Below are positions 63,251 through 64,000 of a DNA stretch of 64,000 nucleotides, piece by piece. How positions within the stretch are numbered: the first letter of the stretch is position 1; each line of letters begins with the position of its first letter. A program made the position numbers and the translations under genes. The notes beneath the pieces are model-generated. The model was not told the DNA's origin. It saw only the letters and a list, made by a program, of their open reading frames with translations, and made no database searches. The stretch is from Pseudoscleropodium purum (Eukaryota > Streptophyta > Bryopsida > Hypnales > Brachytheciaceae): assembly GCA_963969395.1 (NCBI GenBank), contig OZ017798.1, forward strand, positions 13,818,173-13,882,172, in the 5' to 3' direction.

Positions 63251-64000
63251 ATTCCACATTGTTAGAATTATTACTAGTGTTACGGAAATGGATCCAAGAA
63301 AGTTCTGGATTCCTAAAATCTACATTCTAAGCTTCTGGTTTAGAGAACTAGGGTACTGTTAGGAGAACAGTCTTCTACTTATTCTCAATTGAGAACTATC
63401 GGCTACACGTTGGGTACTTAAACCCACCGCCACTGCACTGTTTTTCCTTTTCTAGTTGCTCAACCTTGTGAACGTATAGTTGAGAGAAAGAGTGGTGCAT
63501 TAGTGACCGGGATAAAGAAAGAACAAAAAGGTTGGTGCTATTTGCACCGGATTAGGTTGTTAAGTGTTGGTGATTCGTGGTGGCGGCTAGTAATCCGTTT
63601 GTACCAAAGTTTGTAGTGGTAGCCTAGATTGTAGCGGCAAAACACACTTCACTGTTTAACGGGTTCACCATACCTTGTTTTCACCCTTAAGTAAGCCGCA
63701 ACTAGCTAACACTACACATGCTACACACCCACAGTGTTAATCTCCATTTCTAATTTATTTTGCTAAATCCCAGTCACCGGGACTCTAATATATACTCTTC
63801 ACGTGATACCGGACATGTCACTTGGTAACATGAGGTGGAGCTCTATTTTGGAATGCTAAGGCTTGTGGTAGCACTACTCACCATGGTCTTCGCCGCCCTT
63901 GAGAAGCACCCTATCCCAAACTAGTCCTTTGTATACTTGCTACTCTTTGGTATTGCTAATCAGGATTCTCTACTCATAACACATTGAATGTGGGCTAGTT
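63251..64000. other. Complex non-AT-rich stretch at the window edge, nature unknown
   Basis: Composition rises to near 45% GC and the sequence is of high complexity, running off the window. It starts near TGTTAGAATTATTACTAGTG, which resembles the 5' end of some Copia-type LTRs, and has TATATACTCTTC further on. No second LTR, primer-binding site or coding frame is visible, so an LTR is only a suggestion; an exon-free gene margin is equally possible. Confidence 0.25.

Noticed and set aside
63251..64000. Copia-type LTR at the right edge
   Set aside because: Only a TGTTAG-like start is suggestive; no second LTR, primer-binding site or coding region is inside the window.

Overview
The window looks like nuclear DNA of a land plant, most probably a bryophyte and perhaps a moss. 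Evidence: split genes with GT-AG introns, coding exons of balanced composition set in very AT-rich intergenic DNA, a plant TOM22/TOM9-type import subunit, a DYRK kinase gene, hAT/CACTA-type mobile DNA, and a kinase family that reminds me of moss-expanded tyrosine-kinase-like (TKL) kinases. The organism is inference; no rRNA, tRNA, organellar or bacterial gene organisation is visible. Gene density is low.

Layout. 1-9.3 kb: AT-rich DNA, a small fragment resembling a reverse-transcriptase zinc-binding region (3.05-3.58 kb), and a multi-exon DYRK kinase gene that is clearly dead (4.4-9.3 kb). 9.3-21.6 kb: decayed repeats. 21.6-24.3 kb: one compact, GC-richer gene, a TOM22/TOM9-like mitochondrial import subunit (22,132-22,401 +). 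24.3-28.5 kb: small unassigned ORFs and a ~250-bp tandem repeat. 28.6-35.2 kb: copy A of a kinase gene on the minus strand with its long 5' region. 35.9-38.3 kb: a broken hAT-type (DUF4371-like) transposase on the minus strand. 38.3-52.4 kb: repeats, including a ~77-bp array, a 227-bp CACTA-type foldback element, a ~0.95-kb long inverted repeat and a TIR-bearing repeat that also occurs at 20.4 kb. 52.4-61.7 kb: two head-to-tail copies of the same kinase unit (B2 truncated and dead, B1 intact). 61.7-64 kb: AT-rich DNA and a final more complex stretch of unknown nature.

The main system is the kinase family. The intact copy B1 can be read as three exons joined in phase: a Ser/Pro-rich 145-residue N-terminal exon, an exon coding a helical bundle plus a complete TKL/RIPK-like kinase domain, and a short basic C-terminal exon (705 aa). 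The helical part resembles the four-helix bundle of MLKL-type cell-death executioners, but the kinase retains all catalytic residues. The three copies show three stages of decay: B1 intact; A with its first exon broken but the bundle and kinase open; B2 with the kinase domain deleted. Precise element insertions (a 128-bp hAT MITE in A, a 155-bp poly(A)-tailed retro-insert beside B1) can be dated relative to the duplications because the other copies preserve the empty sites.
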